Of a stretch of 64,000 bases of DNA, positions 59,687 to 64,000 are shown piece by piece; position 1 is the first letter of the stretch; each line of letters begins with the position of its first letter. The notes below the pieces were generated by a model, which saw nothing but the letters and a program-made list of their open reading frames with translations, was not told where the DNA came from and made no database searches. The DNA is taken from the NCBI GenBank assembly GCA_934718065.1, contig CAKUZR010000005.1, positions 1 to 64,000 on the forward strand, written 5' to 3'. The position numbers and the translations under genes were made by a program. Origin of the DNA: an uncultured Treponema sp. Lineage in GTDB: Bacteria; Spirochaetota; Spirochaetia; Treponematales; Treponemataceae.

Positions 59687-61409
59687 AAATATTTTTCGCA
59701 GATTTAATTTGCTTTTTGTCTTCCGCTTTGGCTTTCAGCCTTCCTTTCCAAGGCCATCCGCATATTTCAATCCTTTTTTTTGAAAAAAGACTTTCGAGCA
59801 CTGCGCAAAAACTTTCATGGTTCCAGATATTCACCGCGGTAAAAGGAACTGTGAGCCGGTTGAAATATTTTATGCAGAATTTTTCAAACATTTCCCTCGT
59901 GAAATATTTTTCACAAAGCTCAACCAGCCTGAAGGCAATTTCGTCATCCTCCAGAACATTTCCGCCCGGCATTGTTTTTTCAAAATGTTGATATGAAATC
60001 TTCTGAAATTCCGCGGCTTTTTCCGCCGTTTCCGCAATTTTTTTCCCGAACGGAATTTTTTTCAGCCCTGAAAAAGTTTTACGCCTTGCATTGCTCCAGA
60101 AATTCCCGGAAATTTTTCCCTGCCGCTCAAGAATTTCGTTTTCAAGTTCCTTCTTACGGCAGTTGTCGCATCCGCTGCAGACCGCTTTTTCCGCGCCAAG
60201 CGCATCCAGCAGAACCTGCCGCCTGCAATCATTCGTTTCCGCAAAATCTTTCAGCGCCGCCTTCCGTGTTCCCGGCTGAAATTCTGAAAATTTCAGAGAA
60301 TCCTCAAAATTCCACAGAAGAATCGCATTCGCAACGCTTCCATCGCGTCCGCCCCGCCCAGCTTCCTGAATATACGCTTCAGCCGTTTGCGGCGGATCAA
60401 GATGCACCACCGTATGAATGTCTTTTTTGTCAACTCCCATTCCATAAGCGCAGGTCGCGCACAAAACCGCATCTTTCTGCCCGAAAAACCACTCCTCAAT
60501 TTTCGTTTTTTCATCGCGCTCCAGCCCGGCATGGTAAAATTTTGCCGATTCCGAACCGAACGCCGTGTTCAGCTCCTGAGCCATATCTTCAGTTCTGCTC
60601 CGCGTTCCGCAGAAAATAATCATCGGCCGCGCTTCCGTTTTTGCAAGAACCAGAGCCGCAGTTTTTTTCGAGGCGACTTTTTTCACATAATAATGAATAT
60701 TCGGGCGGTCGCTTTCGCTCCTTACAATGTGCGCCTTTCCGTCAAAAAGAACATCCGAAATTCTCGCAAGAACTTCCGGCGAGGCTGTCGCTGTAAACGC
60801 CGTGGCCACCGGAACGTCAAGTTTTTTCAGAATTTTCCCCAGCTCAAGATACGCCGGCCTGAAAGAATCGCCCCATTCGCTCACGCAATGCGCCTCGTCA
60901 ATCGCAACGTGCGAAATCCCATATTTTTTCAGCCTTTCCGTAAGACTTTCATTCAAAAGAATTTCCGGATTCGCGATTATAATTTTCGCGCCTTCATCCA
61001 GAATCTTAAAATTTTTCTCGCGCTCCTCGCTGCTTTGACCGCCCCTGAAAACCGCGGCTTTTATTCCGCCAGCCTCCATCCGCCTTTGCTGGTCGCTCAT
61101 CAACGCCAGAAGCGGATAAATCACAAGCGTCGGACCGTCCATCAAAATTGCCGGAATCTGAAAACACAAAGATTTTCCCGCGCCCGTCGGCAAAAGAACA
61201 ATCTGTTTTCCCGCGCAGTCCAGAAGCCCGCTGTCTTTTTCCTGCTTTTTCGCGGAATAATACGAATCCATAATGTTCGCCACAACCAGCCTCTGCCACG
61301 GAAAAAGATATTTTATCCCGAAATTTTCCAGAGCCGCCAAACTCGCCGGATCATCGCAGACCGAAGCCAAAAAATCGTCCGCATCAAATTTTTCCAATTC
61401 ATCACTCAT
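59601..61409 (-). CDS. recQ: RecQ-family ATP-dependent DNA helicase
   Basis: A 602-residue helicase. Motif I (Walker A) PTGAGKS lies near residue 72, motif II is DEAHCVSEWGDSFRPAY (DEAH-type) near 175, motif VI is QEAGRGGRDG near 350, and the zinc-binding Cys residues (CRRQ ... CSGCDNC) follow near 400-420. The region after 470 is not a clear RQC/HRDC domain. It unwinds DNA in recombination and repair. ATG 61409 (MSDELEKF) is taken; earlier starts to 61529 would read through a repeat. The end overlaps a + strand gene by 86 bp. Confidence 0.92.
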   Translation of the reverse strand: MSDELEKFDADDFLASVCDDPASLAALENFGIKYLFPWQRLVVANIMDSYYSAKKQEKDSGLLDCAGKQIVLLPTGAGKSLCFQIPAILMDGPTLVIYPLLALMSDQQRRMEAGGIKAAVFRGGQSSEEREKNFKILDEGAKIIIANPEILLNESLTERLKKYGISHVAIDEAHCVSEWGDSFRPAYLELGKILKKLDVPVATAFTATASPEVLARISDVLFDGKAHIVRSESDRPNIHYYVKKVASKKTAALVLAKTEARPMIIFCGTRSRTEDMAQELNTAFGSESAKFYHAGLERDEKTKIEEWFFGQKDAVLCATCAYGMGVDKKDIHTVVHLDPPQTAEAYIQEAGRGGRDGSVANAILLWNFEDSLKFSEFQPGTRKAALKDFAETNDCRRQVLLDALGAEKAVCSGCDNCRKKELENEILERQGKISGNFWSNARRKTFSGLKKIPFGKKIAETAEKAAEFQKISYQHFEKTMPGGNVLEDDEIAFRLVELCEKYFTREMFEKFCIKYFNRLTVPFTAVNIWNHESFCAVLESLFSKKRIEICGWPWKGRLKAKAEDKKQIKSAKNIFRRWIFRLARKAGKNLQNFHPALLARKP

Positions 61410-61489
61410 AGCCGCTGAATTTATATAGCAAAAAAAAATTAAAAACTGAAATGAATGTGCAGTTTTTTTCTTTTTTGGACGCAAATTTT

Positions 61490-61578
61490 TTACGCAACGG
61501 GCTTTCCGGGGTTCCGGCTTCCGCCTCATTGCTCCGCAAAACGCTCCGCGTTCCCCTCCAATCCCGCGTAAGATTTTT
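61490..61578. repeat. GC-rich intergenic repeat, copy D (short)
   Basis: Has CGGGCTTTCCGGGGTTCCGG, CTTCCGCCTCATTGCTCCGC and CCTCCAATCCCGCG in the family order, but is shorter than the others. It lies between recQ and the OmpA gene. Confidence 0.65.
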
Positions 61579-61620
61579 TTTCAGCATTTTGTTTTTCTGC
61601 CGATAATAAATCGAGGTTTT

Positions 61621-62862
61621 ATGAAAAAATCAGTTTTCTTCGCATTTTTCTGTGTTTCCGCCATTTCTGCTTTTTGCCAGGCTGGAACCCAGAATTCAAA
61701 ATTGTTGAAATTCAAATTCAATAAAAATGACAAAAGCCGCATTCTTTCAACCGTGAACGAGGACGTTTATTTGAACGGAGTTTTGAACCACAAGTCAGTC
61801 ATTCTGAACAGGATTTCAAGCGAAGTTACAGATGTTTCCGAGGACGGCTCCGGAACTTGCAGCGCAATTTTTATGACTTCAGAAAACGCTACCGCCGGAA
61901 ACGGAATTTACGCGGAAAACTATTCCTGGGGCGAAGAATACAAAAGCGTCTTTACGCGCAGTTCATCCGGAAAATACAAAATTGACGACATTTATTTTAT
62001 GCCGACCGTCCGCGATGTGCCGGTTTTCCCCGAATACGAAGTCAAGCCCGGCGACACTTGGCAGGCAGAAGGCCACGAAGCCCACGATTTGCGCCGCACT
62101 TTCAACATCCAGAAGCCTTTCAAAGTTCCGTTCACCGCCGACTACAAATATCTTGGCGACGTAACTGACCAAAACGGAAAAACGCTCAGCAAAATCAGCA
62201 TTTTCTACAAGCTTTATTTTGAAAGTCCCTCGCAGAATTCTTACCGCCAGGATTACGGAAACCTTCCGCACATCACAAAAGGCTACTCAAACCAGACAGT
62301 TTTCTGGGACAACGAGCGCGGCACAATCGAACGCTATTCCGAAGAATTCCGGATTATGATAGAAACATATTTCGGCGACCAGATTCTTTTCACCGGAACC
62401 GCCCGCGCCGAAGTTACGGAATTTGAGCGTGTGAACACAAAGGAAAACCGCGAAAAAATCTCAGAAAGTCTCAGCAGCCTTGGTCTTGAAAACGTTGATT
62501 TGAAGGAAAATGAAAAAGGCCTCACGATTTCAATAGAAAATATTCAGTTTCTTCCCGATTCCGCCGAACTCATACCCGCGGAAAAAGAAAAACTTGCCCG
62601 GATTGCCGAAATTCTCAAGGAATTCAACAACGATCTTCTTGTAACAGGGCATTGCGCAAACCGCGGAACGCTCAGGAACCAGCAGATTATTTCCGAGGAG
62701 CGTGCTGTTTCCGTTGCGCACTATCTTTCCGAGCTTAAAGTCAGAGACCCGAAATGTATTTTCACGCAAGGCAAAGGCGCTTCCGAGCCGGTGGCCTCCA
62801 ACGCAACTGAAGCCGGCCGCGCAAGAAACCGCCGCGTTGAAATCACAATCATGGATGAGTAG
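61621..62862 (+). CDS. OmpA-family outer-membrane/peptidoglycan-binding protein
   Basis: A 413-residue exported protein. The signal peptide (SVFFAFFCVSAISAFCQA) ends near residue 20. The N-terminal about 270 residues form a domain of unknown family. The C-terminal about 115 residues are an OmpA domain: IQFLPDSAELIPAEKEKLARI near 305-325, LLVTGHCANRGT near 340, and ASNATEAGRARNRRVEI near 395, which binds peptidoglycan. A gaggt SD precedes ATG. It anchors or links the envelope in the periplasm. Confidence 0.88.
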   Translation: MKKSVFFAFFCVSAISAFCQAGTQNSKLLKFKFNKNDKSRILSTVNEDVYLNGVLNHKSVILNRISSEVTDVSEDGSGTCSAIFMTSENATAGNGIYAENYSWGEEYKSVFTRSSSGKYKIDDIYFMPTVRDVPVFPEYEVKPGDTWQAEGHEAHDLRRTFNIQKPFKVPFTADYKYLGDVTDQNGKTLSKISIFYKLYFESPSQNSYRQDYGNLPHITKGYSNQTVFWDNERGTIERYSEEFRIMIETYFGDQILFTGTARAEVTEFERVNTKENREKISESLSSLGLENVDLKENEKGLTISIENIQFLPDSAELIPAEKEKLARIAEILKEFNNDLLVTGHCANRGTLRNQQIISEERAVSVAHYLSELKVRDPKCIFTQGKGASEPVASNATEAGRARNRRVEITIMDE

Positions 62863-62904
62863 GGCAAAATTGAGCTCCAAATTTTTATATATTTGGGTGG
62901 CTTT

Positions 62905-63052
62905 TGGCAGGTTCGTTAAGCTCACCAGCCAAAACCAGGCTTTTCAGGGTTGCGGCTTCCGCCTCCATTGCTGCACGCAAGCTCTGCTTCCGTTCCGCAA
63001 CGCGCTCCGCGCGCCCTTTCAATCCTTGCCACATCCGTAACGCCAAATCAAA
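62905..63052. repeat. GC-rich intergenic repeat, copy E
   Basis: Contains CAGGCTTTTCAGGGTTGCGG, CTTCCGCCTCCATTGCTGC, CGCTCCGCGCGCCC and TTTCAATCCTTGCCAC in family order. It separates the convergent OmpA and EAL genes and may help terminate transcription. Confidence 0.65.
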
Positions 63053-63060
63053 ACGGAATT

Positions 63061-64000
63061 TCATTCAACCGCGGAAGTTTCCATGTTCAGCAGCACGGAT
63101 TTATTTCCCGCAATGTATTCCTCGCACCTTTCCTGAGTCATCGGTTTTCCAAGCAAATATCCCTGGATAATGTTGCAGTTGAATTTCCGCAGAAGCTCAA
63201 GCTGTGAATTCTGCTCAACGCCCTCGGCGATTGTCATAAGCCCCATGCTTGAAACCATCGAAATTATCGAATTTGTGATGTTCGCCTGAATTCCGTTCTT
63301 TGAAGTAATGTCGTTTATAAAAGATTTGTCAATTTTCAGCGTGTCAAGCGGAAGCATCTGAAGGTAGCTCAGCGAGGAATAGCCGGTTCCAAAATCGTCA
63401 AGCGAAATCCTGAAGCCCATGTCTTTCAGCATTTTCAGCTTTGAAACCGCGTCGTCCATGTTGTCAATCATTATTCCCTCGGTGATTTCGATTTCAATAA
63501 AATTCGGGTTCAGGTCGTATGTGGCAAGAAGACTTTTCAGTTCAATCAGAATATCCGGCTGCTTCAGCTGAATCGGCGAAAGATTTACAGAAATAACTCC
63601 TGAAAAGCTGTATTTTGTCTGCCATTTTTTTAACGTTGAAAAAGCCTTGTTCAGAACCCAAGTTCCAATCGGCAGGATAAGCCCGCATTCTTCCGCCAGC
63701 GGAATAAAAACTGACGGCGGAATTTGCCCGAACTGCTCGTCGTGCCAGCGGATCAACGCTTCAAAGCCGCGCAAATCGCCGGTTTTCACATCAAACTGCG
63801 GCTGGTATGAAAGCGTGAACTGGCTTGAAAGAACCGCCTGTGTCATTCTGTTCTGAATATTAAGCTTTTGAATCAGCACGCGCTGCATGTCCGGCTTGAA
63901 AAACTGGAACTGATTTTTTCCGTCCTTTTTTGCGGAATGCATCGCAATGTCCGCGAACCGCAGAAGCTCCTCTTTATTGCAGGAATTATCCGGATAAACA
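63061..64000 (-). CDS. GGDEF-EAL protein, c-di-GMP phosphodiesterase (5' end beyond window)
   Basis: The visible 313 codons include the tail of a GGDEF domain (LLRFADIAMHSAKKDGKNQF) and a full EAL domain: FEALIRW (about 52-58 of the visible ATG frame), the Glu in EITEGIMI, DDFGTGYSSLSYL, DTLKIDKSFI and AEGVEQ. All metal-binding residues are seen, so c-di-GMP hydrolysis is likely. The frame stays open to the window edge. An ATG at 63942 lies within the GGDEF end and is not a real start. Confidence 0.88.
   Translation of the reverse strand, partial: VYPDNSCNKEELLRFADIAMHSAKKDGKNQFQFFKPDMQRVLIQKLNIQNRMTQAVLSSQFTLSYQPQFDVKTGDLRGFEALIRWHDEQFGQIPPSVFIPLAEECGLILPIGTWVLNKAFSTLKKWQTKYSFSGVISVNLSPIQLKQPDILIELKSLLATYDLNPNFIEIEITEGIMIDNMDDAVSKLKMLKDMGFRISLDDFGTGYSSLSYLQMLPLDTLKIDKSFINDITSKNGIQANITNSIISMVSSMGLMTIAEGVEQNSQLELLRKFNCNIIQGYLLGKPMTQERCEEYIAGNKSVLLNMETSAVE

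Noticed and set aside
60387..61418. A 343-residue frame antisense to recQ
   Set aside because: The recQ motifs are clear on the other strand; the frame is Arg/Phe-rich with no domain.
1..64000. CRISPR arrays, rRNA, tRNA, complete insertion sequences
   Set aside because: No regularly spaced short repeats, no rRNA-like sequence, no tRNA with a proper T-arm and no transposase or integrase gene were seen.

Overview
The window reads as chromosome of a fermentative, diderm spirochaete, most likely a gut or rumen Treponema. The reasons are glycyl-radical pyruvate formate-lyase with its activase, many signal-peptide beta-barrel proteins with no sign of LPS genes, a glycerol-phosphate polymer type gene pair, and several families of conserved spirochaete-type proteins of unknown function. 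The genus call is inference from protein character; no 16S or other marker is present. No rRNA, tRNA or CRISPR array was seen.

Bases 1-25 kb are largely a defence and accessory island. It opens with the tail of a C5 cytosine methyltransferase (reading frame broken at the window edge) followed by McrB-like and LlaJI-type endonuclease subunits. A complete Wadjet anti-plasmid operon (jetABCD, 3.4-9.9 kb) follows, then a WYL-domain repressor-like protein and an accessory RNase III, with near-identical palindromes around the latter two. Next come a PnuC vitamin transporter with a structured, terminator-like leader, a RelB-YoeB type toxin-antitoxin pair, a DUF4143 ATPase flanked by duplicated 3' ends of an outer-membrane protein gene, and a DpnII-like GATC restriction-modification cluster carrying an extra PD-(D/E)XK protein. 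A two-component system (20.7-22.7 kb), a PopT-type (DUF368) lipid-carrier transporter and the outer-membrane protein at 15.3-16.9 kb share a TTTAAA-N5-TTTAAA type box upstream. A second toxin-antitoxin pair (YafQ-DinJ type) closes the island.

Bases 25-49 kb are mostly housekeeping: an orphan substrate-binding lipoprotein, a YidC-sulfatase fusion next to a CDP-glycerol glycerophosphotransferase-like protein, a PTS EIIA, transketolase, a His-rich CobW GTPase, two MATE exporters, pflB and pflA (separated by two exported-protein genes), an amidohydrolase, and citramalate synthase plus leuB.

The most unusual locus is 49.4-56.2 kb. It is a five-gene operon with a GT4 glycosyltransferase-methyltransferase fusion, a 123-residue peptide with a perfect double-glycine leader and a Gly/Ser/Tyr-rich core, a C39-peptidase ABC exporter, an HlyD-type adaptor and a TolC-type outer-membrane channel. 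It looks like a complete export route for a probably modified secreted peptide.

The right end (56-64 kb) carries argR, queD, an acyl-ACP thioesterase, hisHF, recQ, an OmpA-family protein and a GGDEF-EAL protein cut by the window edge.

Two repeat families are scattered between genes: a ~200 bp MITE-like element (three full copies and one half copy) with terminal inverted repeats and, in two copies, 6-bp flanking duplications; and a GC-rich 80-150 bp repeat (five copies). At least seven genes have a good -10 box only 6-8 nt before the start codon and no Shine-Dalgarno sequence, suggesting leaderless transcription.
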